Below are positions 9,481-19,907 of a stretch of 44,779 nt of DNA, in pieces. This DNA is from Gnetum montanum (Eukaryota; Streptophyta; Gnetopsida; Gnetales; Gnetaceae): contig MNCI01037709.1 in the NCBI GenBank assembly GCA_015680685.1, positions 501,591-546,369 of the forward strand, in the 5' to 3' direction. Below the pieces are notes generated by a model that was not told the origin of the DNA, made no database searches, and saw only the letters and a program-made list of their open reading frames with translations. Within the stretch, counting starts at the first letter, position 1, and each line of letters starts with the position of its first letter. A program made the translations under genes and the position numbers.

Positions 9481-11133
9481 TCATTTCAGTAATTTTTTGA
9501 TTTTTTTCATTTTAATGTTAGACGATGCTTCAACAGGTATGATCCGGTATTCAACATCCCCTTCGCTGATTACATTAAACGGTAATTCGGCCCAAGGGAC
9601 TTCTGATGGAATGTCTTTTGTGTTAGCGTTTTCAGATATCTCAGTGTCCGTAGAGAGCTCTATATTAGCTTCTACTTGAGGAGGCACAAGCGTCTCTGTT
9701 TGAGGAGGCTTTTGTTCCATGTTGGGAGATTTACTGCTTACCGATGGTTGCGAATTCTCGTTATTTTGGCTAGGTTTTTCAAGTTCAACTTCCGAGCCTT
9801 GGTCCATGTCCATATGTGACGAGATAATAGGTGTGGCTGCTTCACCGCGTATGACGATTTCTCCGCCTTCATAAGGCAGGTGAATTTCTTGATGTATAGG
9901 CGAGGAGATAGCTCTCAGTTGGGCTAACCAGGGTCTTCCCAGTATTAGATTGAACCCTGGCATCTCATCCACCACTAGGAAATCGGCAGATGTTGGGAAT
10001 TGATCTCCCGCTATGAAGTTTAAGGTTATTGTACCTTTCACCATTACGCATGACCCACTAAATCACCTTAAACATGTAGTCGTGGTTGGTTTAAGTAGTT
10101 CAGTAAGTCCTAGTTGTTCAATGATGTGGTACGGCACAACGTTTGTTGCAGCTCCATCATCTACATGGACCCTGTGTATTTTGAACCAGTTTATACATAT
10201 TATTATAAACATGGGGGCTATTATTACCTCCCCCATTTTCTTATCTACCTTGATGTTGTCATCATGAAAACTTAGTGGTTTAGGAGTAATCCCGCGAGGT
10301 GAGAACATCACCGCATGAATGGAGGGTTCGTTTGGGGGTAAGTCCTCGCTTACCGGGATTGACGTTAACATGCGTACTAGAGCTTCCCGATGTGTTTGAG
10401 ATGTTAGGACTAAATAATACAAGCTCAGTGAAGTGTTCTTTTGTTTTAATGCTTGTGTGACTTGTGTCAAGGCGGCTGCAAAGTTTTCACTGTTGGGGGT
10501 GTTTCTATCGGTGTTGACTGGATCCATCGGACCCAACAGTTTTATCTCTCGTTTTGTTGACTTTTCAGTTTTCGGCGCTGTCGCTTTAGATGATTCGTGT
10601 ATTTCAGATGACTCACCTTCATTGCCTACGCTTGGTTGATTGTTAGATGATGACATGGGTACAGAGTTTAGGGGAGTGGGCTTACGTGCCCCCAGAGCTA
10701 GCCGTTGGTGCTCTTTCTCCAAGCGTTCCCGCGTAAGCCTATCTGCTAGGCGTTCTCGTGTGTCACGCGGAAGTGGAGTTGACCTCGGAGTCTGGGATTG
10801 CCCAAGAACCTTTACGACGTAGGGAGCAGGGCGGGGCTGAGTGTACGATTCGGCCAGATTTTGCACCGGTAGCCTGACGACGTACGGGGTTGGTCTTGGC
10901 GGAGGCTGGGCCTCTGCCATTGCAACTGCAGGTGGTACTCGAACTACGAAAGGGGTAGGCTGAGCATGAGGGGTTGGTCCACTTGCGAGGTTAGCCGGAG
11001 GGATGCGCACTACGTATGATTGTTGACGTGTCATGACGTTAGAGGTTGGTATGATGGGGGGCACTCGAACTACAAATGGCCGTTGCGGGGCGTGGGGCGA
11101 TTAAGGTGCAGAGTTAGGGAAAGGGATCTAAAC
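9481..11133 (-). pseudogene. Element 1 protease region of gag-pro
   Basis: Aspartic protease that would cut the Gag-Pol polyprotein. The active-site loop reads VDDGAATNVVP near 10150, the usual D-S/T-G-A with Asp for Ser/Thr; the C-terminal flap-side motif LILGRPWLAQ is near 9935. Upstream lies a Pro-rich repeat region and a charged linker (about 10770-10400). The frame is the same as gag upstream and as RT downstream, but in-frame stops stand at 10063 and around 11100-11130. Downstream of LGRPWL the frame runs on about 140 codons of acidic, Gln/Pro-rich sequence to a stop at 9481, where the 5 kb spacer with the antisense gene begins. Ogre-type elements are known to carry an intron between protease and RT, which fits the gap here. 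Confidence 0.87.
10775..11105 (-). repeat. PYVVRVPP protein repeat in gag-pro
   Basis: On the minus strand five to six units of about 20-25 residues each carry the core PFVVRVPP or PYVVRLP, alternating with Pro/Ala/Gln linkers. They sit between the gag zinc knuckle and the protease. Function unknown; it may be a flexible linker or a partner-binding repeat. Confidence 0.8.
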
Positions 11134-11157
11134 CACGAATGGCTTGTTAGATGTTTC

Positions 11158-13572
11158 TTATTTGTTTTCGGGATGAATGGTGTTGATGCGGGGTGTGCTG
11201 GAGTCATCATCACAATAGATTGAGGTAATTACGTATGGTGTCTCTTTAGCGTTCAGGGGGTCTTTACACACCCCCATGGTCTGGTTTTGCGGTTGGACGG
11301 GGTTAGCCCCGTTGAAGGTGATCTTGCCATCATCAATCATCCTCTGAATGTCCTGCTTCAGGGTGAAGCAGTAATCCGTCCCATGCCCGTTGCGTTGGTG
11401 ATAGTCGCAGAAGCGATCCATCCTGAATCCTTTGGGCACGGGCAGCTCATCCGGCGTTGCCAGGCTTGGGTTCTATACGAGTTGATAGAACCGATCATGT
11501 CTTTGGATGGCCGCTGGGGACAATTGCTTATGTTGCATCAATCCAGCCTTTAAGAGTTGATCAAAGAGCTGGGATGGCTTCATCGGTAAAGGCGTGTACT
11601 GAGAGGGTTCCTTCCTCTCGAAGTTACGCATACGGTTCGTCGGGTTTTGTGATGACGACTCTGGGGCTGTTGTGGAAGCGGGCTGATAGTAGTTAGTGGG
11701 TGGAATGGGTGGTTTGTATTGATGTGTGGTGTTTGTTTGCAGTGCCCCCGCTATCACTGCTACAGTCGCCTTGGCCTTGTCTTTGTCTTTCTTAGTGTGT
11801 TGGTTTCTAAAGGCGAGGTACGCAGGGTCGTTGTTGTTTTGAGCGGCTTCCTCTATGTTTTTGATTTATTCAAATGCTTGATTCAGATCATGCGCATTGA
11901 GGTAATACAGTTTGGACTTGAAGAAGTCATTGACAGCCCCTTTCAGTATCGTAAGCAGATAGGTTTGAGAGATTGGGTCGTGCAACTCGTTGAGAGCTGC
12001 GCTCCATCTCTGAATGAACTTTTGCACTAGTTCGAGCAGCGTTTGCTTGATTTGCATGAGGCTGTCCAGTGTTGCTTCGGGTTTCAAGTTATACTTGAAC
12101 CTGGTCACAAACTGGCGTAGAAGATCGTCTAGGGAAAGGATGGAATTCCTGGGCGAGGCCCGGTACCAGTCGAGTGTCCTTCCCATGAGGAACATGGGGA
12201 ATACTCGTAGTATGGAGTGAGACCATGCCTGAAGAAGTGTGCACTCTAATCTGAACGTGATGAGGTGGGCGTTGGGGTCTGTCTCCCCGTTGTACTTAGT
12301 CAGCGTTGGAAGGGGGACACCCTTGGGCAAAGTCAATGGCGGGACAGAGGAGCTGATAGGGTCATCATTGTAGAAATCTACTACTTTCAGCTCTCCATCA
12401 GCGATGATTTTGAGGCACTTTACCTCATCTGTTAATTCCTGCATCAATTTTTTAGCGTCCGCCCAATCTTGGGCGCTCGGTGAAGCTATGGGTTGGGGGT
12501 GCGGAGCTGCATACCAGCTAGATTGCTGGGTCACGGGTTGAAAAGCCGAAGGCTGGGTGATCGGCGGTTGTGCCTGGGGGTAGTTAACGGCGAGCAGTGC
12601 CAAGGCTGAGATGTTAAGAGGAAAATGTTATGGTTTTTGTTGTTACTGTAGCTGGGGTTGTGCTTGAGGAGTAGTGATCGGGGGGATTGCGTGGGGCGGG
12701 ACGTGGTTATGAGGAATTTGATATGATGACGTCCCCCCTGCTGGCCATTGTCCCGCTACGTTGTATGCGGGGACTCCCTGTTGGGCTGGGGTTGCTTAGG
12801 GAGCTGTATGCGTCTCGATATGGGGTATGAAGTGAGCTAATGTAGACGCGGGGATCACATGCGGCATCCCAATCACGCGAGGTGGGAACGTTGCTCCCAT
12901 GCCATCATGAGGAGGCGGTGCTTGTGAGCATGGGCCCGCAGCCGCATTAGGGGTAACTGTTAGAGGGAAGGTGTGAGGTTGGGGATCGCTTGGGAGCAGA
13001 ATGTGTATGAGTGCTGGTGTTTCCGGTGGTGGCATCTGAACTTGGGCGAATCTAGGGTGATGTACGGGCAAGACTTCCCCTGTCCCGGGATGAAAGATGG
13101 AGTTGATCTGTGCTTGGGGGCTCAAGGTGTGGTATGAGTCTCCCTGCTCAGATTGGGCAGCGAACTCATCTTCTTCCTCAGGCTGAGGCTCTAGCGCAGG
13201 TTGGTCCAATGACTGACTCCTGTGTAGAAGGAGCTGGGTAAAGAGCTCCGAGAGTTGTTCTGGAATGGGGATTACGTCATATGGGGAAGGGATGAACTCG
13301 TGTCCTCCCCTGTAAAAGAGCTCGAATTGTCTCTTCACTTCGATTTCAGCCCGATCCACTGCCAGGCCGGCTTGTATCTTAATGCAGATGAAGTTATACT
13401 CATCTTGGGTTATAACGTTAGCGGCTGGATCTCTCCCTTGTAACTTCAAAGACCGACGGGGCCCCATTGTGGATTGCCCTCCTAGATGTGGTGTGACAGA
13501 CTGTTGGGCAGCCATGGTGTCTGAGATGTTAATGTCCTGGGTAGTGGTAGCAATGGTGTTTACGGGATTCAT
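11158..13572 (-). pseudogene. Element 1 gag with zinc knuckle
   Basis: Capsid/nucleocapsid protein of the retroelement. The start is the ATG at 13572; the open frame upstream of it is only the GCGTAGACGC repeat read as codons. The first 260 codons are Pro/Gln-rich. The retrotransposon gag domain (about 12350-11880) has the plant signature TLPKGVPLPTLTKYNGETDP, GRTLDWYRASP and LLRQFVTRFKYN. A zinc knuckle CDYHQRNGHGTDYC lies at about 11415-11370. Stops interrupt the single frame at 12798, near 12650 and 12620, and at 11866, 11473 and 11158, without frameshift. Same decay pattern as pol, so both belong to one element. Confidence 0.9.
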
Positions 13573-13633
13573 GATGATAGATTGTGTATGTAAAACTGTG
13601 TATGTGGCCAGCGTAGACGAATCTACAGCGTAA

Positions 13634-13813
13634 GTGTGCAGCGTAGACGCTAAGTGTGCAGCGTAGACGCTAGCATAAGTTAGCAGCGTAGACGCTAGGG
13701 CACATGTGCAGCGTAGACGCTGAGTGTGCAGCGTAGACGCTAAGTGTGCAGCGTAGATGCTGGCATAAGTTAGCAGCGTAGACGCTAGGGCACATGTGCA
13801 GCGTAGACGCTGA
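13634..13813. repeat. 90-bp tandem duplication in the gag leader
   Basis: Two 90-bp units (13634-13723 and 13724-13813) differ at about two positions. Each holds four copies of CAGCGTAGACGC. Further copies extend the array to about 13600-13890. It occupies the untranslated leader between the primer site and the gag ATG. Confidence 0.9.
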
Positions 13814-13918
13814 AAGGTTGACAGCGCAGACGCTGAGAGTCGGGGGTTTAAACAGGGCAGCAAAAATGCTGATGAGCGTAGACGCTGGGAAGCGTACAGT
13901 CAACTTGTTTAAGCGGAG

Positions 13919-13936
13919 GCCCTCCTTCTAGCACCA
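13919..13936 (-). promoter_or_regulatory. Primer binding site of element 1
   Basis: Minus strand reads TGGTGCTAGAAGGAGGGC five bases after the LTR end ...GGTACA. It starts with TGG, the complement of a tRNA CCA end, and stands where a primer site must be. I could not assign the tRNA with certainty. Confidence 0.6.
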
Positions 13937-14133
13937 ATTTTTGTACCGCCTGAAATCGTCGGTCCCCTGCTGGAAGGAAAAAACAAAGACCGCGTGATCG
14001 CAGGACGAGCATAGACGACCCTACCTTCGCCTGAGGGCGAGCTGGAATGCACGAAGGTAGGGTACCTTGGGTGGTCCGCGCACGAATCAGACAAGGATTT
14101 CCCTGAGCGACACCGAAGTGTTATATGCTAGGT

Positions 14134-14480
14134 TATACGTAAACTGTGTAACGGGCGTAAAACGGAGCGAACAGTGTAACAGGGCGTCAAGAAAATGTAA
14201 GCAGCGTAACAGCTGAAACAGTGTGTGCAGCGTAAAGCGTAAACAAAATATAAACGGTGTAACAGCGTAAGCAAGGCGTATACAGCATAAACAGTGTAAG
14301 CAGGGCGTAAACAGCGTAAAGCGTAAACAAGGCGTGTACAGCGTAAATAGCGTAAGCAGGGCGTAGATAGCATAAACAGAGCGTAAATGTAAACGATCGT
14401 AAGCAGAAGCGCATGCGAGAAATCAGCGTAAACTGTAAAGCGTAAATTGTAAAGCGTAAACTGTAAATTGTAAACTATGA
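14134..14480. repeat. CAGCGTAAAC-type repeats in LTR R/U5
   Basis: Dozens of short units such as AAACAGCGTAA, CAGGGCGTAA and AACTGTAAATTG follow one another. Read on the minus strand they give Tyr/Leu/Ala-rich open frames that are not genes. They lie downstream of the LTR TATA box in the element sense, so they would be transcribed in the leader RNA. Confidence 0.75.
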
Positions 14481-14736
14481 ACTGTAAACTGTAAATTGTT
14501 TTATGAAATGGGAATGTGGTGCACCGGTCTAACGCAGTTGTGGCTGGGCATAAGGTGGACGTAAAGCCCCGGTGAGTGCAGGGATGTGGCTGGTTCACAC
14601 GGTAGGCGGAGCGTAGAGACTGTGCTCAGCGTACAGAACTTCCAGCGTAAGCGTAAGGGGTTTTGGTTTGTAGCGTAATTGCTCTGGGGTCTGCTCTGGT
14701 AAATTTTTGCTGACCTTGAAAACGTGAAAAACTGGG

Positions 14737-14746
14737 CTTTTTATAG
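14737..14746 (-). promoter_or_regulatory. LTR TATA box of element 1
   Basis: Minus strand CTATAAAAAG preceded by CCC. It sits about 470 bp inside the LTR from its U3 end, directly downstream (element sense) of the decamer cluster, as expected for a retrotransposon promoter. Confidence 0.65.
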
Positions 14747-14820
14747 GGGAAGGGTTACCGGGAAAATCGGGTTGGGAGACACGTGGCGTGTCGACCGGGC
14801 GTGTACATTTTTAGAAATAT

Positions 14821-15113
14821 GGTATACGCTAGGCGTATACGCTACATCAAGCCAACGTATACGCTGGGCGTATACGCTGGACTTGCTGGGCGTGTGAACT
14901 TGGATGGACACTGGGCGTATATGCTGGGGCGTATACGCTGATGGATGCTGGCGTATACGCTGGGGCATATATGCTGGGGCGTATACGCTGATGAATGCTG
15001 GCGTCGACTTGCTTCAATTCTTGCTCCTGTTGCACCTGCTGAGCGTACATGAGGCGTGTATGTTGGGCGCCGGGCGTATACGCTGGGCGTAGACGCCGGG
15101 CGTAGACGCTGGC
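14821..15113. repeat. GCGTATACGC palindrome cluster in U3
   Basis: About fifteen copies of GCGTATACGC, GCGTAGACGC and close variants occur in 290 bp just upstream of the LTR TATA box. GCGTATACGC is a perfect 10-bp palindrome. Flanks often read CTGG and GG, giving 14-16 bp imperfect palindromes. Confidence 0.85.
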
Positions 15114-15219
15114 GCAACACTTGGTAAAAACCGAGTGCTTCGACCCTCAAAATCACCATGTGACTTCAAATGTAGCCAACGTCGTCTGAGAGTCACGGAG
15201 ATCTACTTCTTATTGGACA

Positions 15220-16074
15220 AGTGCCAAACTGGAAATTTTTGTGGTGTTTCAACGTATGGTTTAGTCTAGATGAGGTGTATGATGTGTTCTAATTCTAATG
15301 CTACTCTTGATGGCAATGGAAAATAATATTAACTAAACTAAACTAAGAGGAAAAGGGTAAAGAAAATCTAATCTAGCCTAAGTGCGACGAGCAACCGATT
15401 CCTTGATCAACCGTACACATCCTGGACTTCGTGCACGACTGCCACTGGGACTACCAAGCATAGATCCTAGGTACGCCATTGGGATTACCAAGCGTAGATC
15501 CCAAATACGCCATTGGGTTACCAAGCGTAGATCCCCATAGCTACACCACTGGGCTACCAAGCAGTCACACTTAAACGCTCATAATCAAGTCGTACTCATT
15601 CCGCTTCTAGGAGTTTCAGGGTGAGAGACTAATCGCGATGAGCAACCGATTCCTTAACTAGCTGTACACACCCGTAGATGCTCGTAGTCAAGTCGTACTC
15701 ACACCGTGCTATGAAAGTAATAAATAACATTAAATAAATAACAAAAAAATAAACTAAGTCAATGCTGCAATGATGAAGTAATCTCGATCTTTATTGCCGA
15801 TCATGTGCGTGTCCAAGTACGCCACACTCGAATAAAGACACCGTACAATTACATTCACCACACTGCGGGCAGACACGGGAAAAATTCTAACTCCGGAGGG
15901 ATCAAACTGCCAGAGCTTCACTACTTCTAGCCAAGATTGGGAAATGAAGGGAGTGCCGCCTCTTATTTATAGATATGGCGGTGGACCGCGATCTCTCGTA
16001 AGCGATATCGCATGGAGAGACGCGATATTGCGTCGGTCGCGATATCACGGCGCTATGCATGTCGCGTCTCATCA
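15220..16074 (-). repeat. LTR C, Athila-like, left end truncated
   Basis: Aligns by eye to the element B LTRs from CTGGA near 15230 onward (ACGTATGGTTTAGTC, TAAAGAAAATCTAATCTAGC and so on) and ends in GTCTCATCA at 16074, the same end as LTRs A and B. It has the minus-strand TATA box at 15964-15972 and GCGATATCGC copies at 15990-16050. About 150 bp of the expected TGATGAG end are missing; element 1 begins exactly where it breaks off, so I infer element 1 inserted here. No internal region follows on the right; copia sequence starts at 16075. Confidence 0.8.
15423..15560. repeat. Expanded 31-36-bp tandem repeat inside LTR C
   Basis: Four to five units with the core TGGGATTACCAAGCGTAGAT are found here, where LTRs A and B have two. 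The following segment (15634-15700) also repeats GAGCAACCGATTCCTT from 15390, so LTR C has grown by internal duplication. Confidence 0.7.
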
Positions 16075-19000
16075 GCCTAGATATAGAATCTACAATTTTA
16101 AGGTCTAACATGAAACTCTTCAACCATACACAATGTGAACTATCCTTAAAACAAGAAACAAACTCTACATCCATTGTGGAAATAGCAACCAAATTTTGCT
16201 TTCCACTCCTCCAAGACACAGCTCCTCCAACTAGCATAAAAACATAACTACATGTTGATTTCCTTGAATCAACACAGCCAAAAAGTCTAAATTAGAGTAT
16301 CCAATCACCTCAAAATTTTCAGTTCATCTATACATAAGCATGTAATCTTTTGTACCTTGAAGGTATCTCATTACCTTCTTTGTAGCCCTCTACTGATCAA
16401 TGCCTAGATTACTCTGATATCTGCCCAACATTCCCACAACAAATGCAATGTTAGGTCTTGTGTGAACCTAAGCATACATTAGGCTTCCAATAGCTAGAGC
16501 ATATGGAATGTTGCTCATCTACCTTTTCTCTAAATCATTCATGGGGCACTAGTTTAAATTGAACTTGTCACCCTTTACAATGGGTGCTATACTTGATGAA
16601 CAATCTTTCTTCCGGAATCTCTTTAAAACTTTATTAATATAGGTTTCTTGCAATAGTCCTAGAATACATCTAGATCTATCCCTATGGATCTTAATGTCAA
16701 TGACATAAGATGCCTCATGCATATCCTTCATGTCAAAGTTCTTAAAGAGAAATTGTTTCACCTCTTATAAAAATCCATTATCATTGGTCGCAATAAAAAT
16801 ATCATCCACATATAGGATAAGTAAATATATTCTTCTCCCACTAACCTTCTAATATATACATTTATCCATGATGTTCTCTTCAAAACCAAATGAATTGACA
16901 ACATCATGGAATTTTGAATACTATTGATGGGAGTCCTGTTTCAATCCATATATGGATTTCTTGACCTTGCATACCAATTGCTTGCCACCATTAGAGGAAA
17001 ATCCTTTTGGTGAACACATATAAAATGGGCAACCAATACCATAATCACATGAAGGGAGACCTTCTTAGATAAAAGAGAAAAGGTCTCTATCTAATTTATT
17101 CCCTGTCTTTGAGTGGACCCTTTAGTAAAAAGTTTTGCCTTATATATTTCAATGTTGCCTAATAAGTCTTTCTGTGTCTTGAAGACCCATTTGCATCCAA
17201 TGGTTTTTACATCATCAAGCAACTTGACAAGATCCTAGACTCCATTAGATGACATAGAGTTCATCTTATCTTTCATGGCATCATACCACAAGTCATATTT
17301 CTTACAACTCATGGCTTGTGAAAATTTTTTAGGATCATTTTTGGCTGCTATGTTCTAGTCAAACTCCTATAGATACACTATATAGTCACTAGGAATCACT
17401 TATTTCCTTATTCTAGTATATCTCCTTAATGTTGGTTCATCATTCTCTTGAGGAGCATGATATTCAATAGCCTACTCAACAAGTTCTATTATCTGTTGTT
17501 CAAATGGATCTACTACTTCTTGATTAGTAGTCTATGGAACCTCAATGATTGGTTATTGTTCATCATGTGTTTAAACTCTAGGCATGTTGTGTACAATAAT
17601 CAGTCTATCACTTGAAGTAGAGGGCTAATCATCTACATGACCTTTCTCAAGAACAATATTCCAGGATTGATTGCTCCTACTAATCAAGTCATTCTCAAGA
17701 AATTTAACATTCCTTAATTCCACAAACCTAGTAGTATGTGATGGACAATAAAATATGTATCCCCTAGATCATTTGGAATATCCAACAAAATACCCACTTA
17801 TGGCCCTTGGGTCTAGCTTCTTTTCTTGTAGATCATATACTCCTACTTCAAATGGACATCCCTAAGCATGTATATGTTGCAAACTCAATTTCTAACCTTT
17901 CCATAATTCAAAGGGTGTCCTTGATATAGCCTTGGTTGGAACTCAATTTAATATATCCATATCCATCTTGAGAGCTTTAGTCCATAAGGGCTTAGGAAGC
18001 TTGGAGCTGCTAAGCATACTTCACACTAGGTCTAATAATGTTTGGTTTCTTCTTTTTGCCAGACCATTTTGGTCTGGAGAACTAGGCATAGTGTACTAGG
18101 CAATAATCCCATGCTCTTGAAGAAACTTAGCGAATTATCTAGGCACTTGTCCATCATTAGTATATCTACCATAGTATTCATGACCTCTATTAGACCCCAC
18201 TATCTTTATTTGCTTATCGCACAATTTCTCTACTTCAGCCTTAAACACCTTAAAGGCATCTAAAGCTTTGCTCTTGTCATGAAGCAAGTAGAGATACATA
18301 TATCATGAATCATCAATAAACGTAATGAAATACTTTTGACCATATCTGTTCATATCTAGGCTACAAATATCTATATGTATGATCTCTAATATGTCTGAAC
18401 TCTTCTTGGCACCTCTCTTTGACATATTGGTCTACTTTCCTTTTATGTAGTCCACACAAGTGTCAAACTTAAAAAACTCTAGAGTACTAAGTACTCCATC
18501 ATTTACTAATTTCTTTATTCTCTCAATATAAATATGTCCTAATCTATGATTCCACAACATAGAGGATTCTTCATTCATAACACATCTCTTAATGCCAACA
18601 CTATTATGAACATGCATAGAAGTATAAGAAATTTCATTTTGTAAACTAATTTTGAAAAGACCATTTGTCAATGTACTATTTCCAGTAAGTTTAGATCTAT
18701 AATATAAACTGAATATAGTTTCTAAAAAATTAAAGGAAAATCCCAATGATACAAGCCTTAAAACAAAAATTAAATTCCTCAAAAGCTTTGGAATATAAAA
18801 TGTCTTTTCCAACTCTAAAACAAAACCACTACTTAAAACTAATATTCATGTTCTAACTACCTTCACATGTGAGCACATCTTGTTGCCTGAATAGATGCAC
18901 AACTCACTTCCCACTGGCTTCCTTAGGTTTTGCATTGCTTACAAGGACTTAGTAACATGAATTATAGAACTAGAGTCAATCCACCATGTGTTATAGCCAA

Positions 19001-19083
19001 AATCAACCATGTTAGATTCAAAACAAACAAGTGAGAATTTAGGAATGTCGCATTTAAAATCAAAGTAGTTCACAGGTTGTATT
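16075..19083 (-). pseudogene. Ty1/copia polyprotein remnant
   Basis: Copia Pol order PR-IN-RT-RH is visible on the minus strand. Protease: NTWWIDSSS near 19000, with the catalytic DSG changed to DSS. GAG-pre-integrase at 18812-18432 (WNHRLGHIYIERI). Integrase core at about 18390-17750, where the second catalytic Asp is Asn (GSNRGHEYYG) and the Glu is Lys (LAKRRNQ), both G-to-A changes. RT at about 17300-16560 with LYVDDIF-type sequence near 16810 and NFDMKDMHEASYVIDIKI at 16735. RNase H at 16237-16075 (GGAVSWRSGKQNLVAIST), cut off after KIVDSISR by LTR C. Many stops and shifts. Gag and the 3' LTR are not seen. Dead element. Confidence 0.88.
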
Positions 19084-19907
19084 ACTACATAAATTAAAAC
19101 ATGCTTATGTCACTAAATTTGAGGTTAAAATACTATATGACATGTTTGCCAATGTAAATCATGCATAAAATATGAATCAAATGACATAAAAATTACCTAT
19201 GGGCTAAATTTTTAATTCAAATAAATTCATATTTCCTTACAATAAAACTATTAAATTATATCCTTTTTCTTAATCCTTGTGGGTAAATTAAGAAAACTAA
19301 TTTAATACATCATCCTAATTTATCATATTAAATACAATAAAAAGTCCTGTGGGATAAAATTTATTATATTACATATGATTAATCACAATTTAATGTTTAT
19401 TTACCATAAGTGATCCAAAAGCTCTTAATATGTAATTTTGCATAATTAAAGATGCTATGGCTACTCTCTAATTATACAAAATTATATAGATCACTATTCA
19501 TAATTCTTTTTATGTAGAAAAACTATGCATATATCAATATGTCACTTTATAGATATATATAAAAATTGCTTCATTGTTGTGATAGATTTTGCTATTCTGG
19601 TGGCAAAATGTTTGTTTCGACTGTGATAGATTAAATTCTAGTTTAAATGAAAATTATGAGACCATTCTTATCAAAACCATTATAACAAATTTAGTTGGTT
19701 TCAATTTTGAAATCATTAGTTTTCCATAACATGTAAACGTTTACATTGAAACTTTTTGTAACGGTTGCTTTGAAACTTTCCATGATGTATAAATAGTTAC
19801 ATTGAAACTTTTCATAACACATAAATCGTTACTTTGAAACTTTCCATAATGTGTAAATCATTACATTGAAACTATTTGTTTTCCATAACACATAAACGGT
19901 TACATCA
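19084..19907. other. AT-rich stretch, probably copia 5' region/LTR
   Basis: No gene is seen. The stretch lies between the copia protease start and the resumption of element E sequence at 19908. The right edge ends in TTACATCA, as an LTR end would. No TGGTATCAGAGC-type primer site or gag was recognised, so this may be an LTR joined to a deleted gag. Confidence 0.4.
19725..19906. repeat. Tandem CATAACACATAAACGGTTACATTGAAAC-type repeat
   Basis: Five to six diverged units of about 32-35 bp share the parts CATAAC, GTAAACGTTACA and TTGAAACTTT. They end exactly where element E sequence starts. Likely subrepeats of the copia LTR. Confidence 0.7.

Larger units (their letters stand above)
13942..15219 (-). 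repeat. 5' LTR of element 1
   Basis: On the plus strand the LTR begins TGTACCGCC, next to the primer site. The other end is placed at ...TTGGACA (15219) because it ends in CA, and LTR C sequence begins right after it. This gives 1278 bp. It contains a minus-strand TATA box (14737-14746), a U3 packed with palindromic decamers, and an R/U5 full of CGTAAA repeats. The outer boundary cannot be proved without the 3' LTR, which lies outside the window. Confidence 0.6.

Noticed and set aside
13573-13863. Extra 97 codons upstream of the gag ATG (Leu/Ala/Thr/Tyr-rich)
   Set aside because: They are the GCGTAGACGC tandem repeat read as codons; composition changes sharply at the ATG at 13572.
14128-15196. 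Several overlapping frames in both directions inside the LTR
   Set aside because: Short periodic repeats remove stops from many frames; no domain seen.
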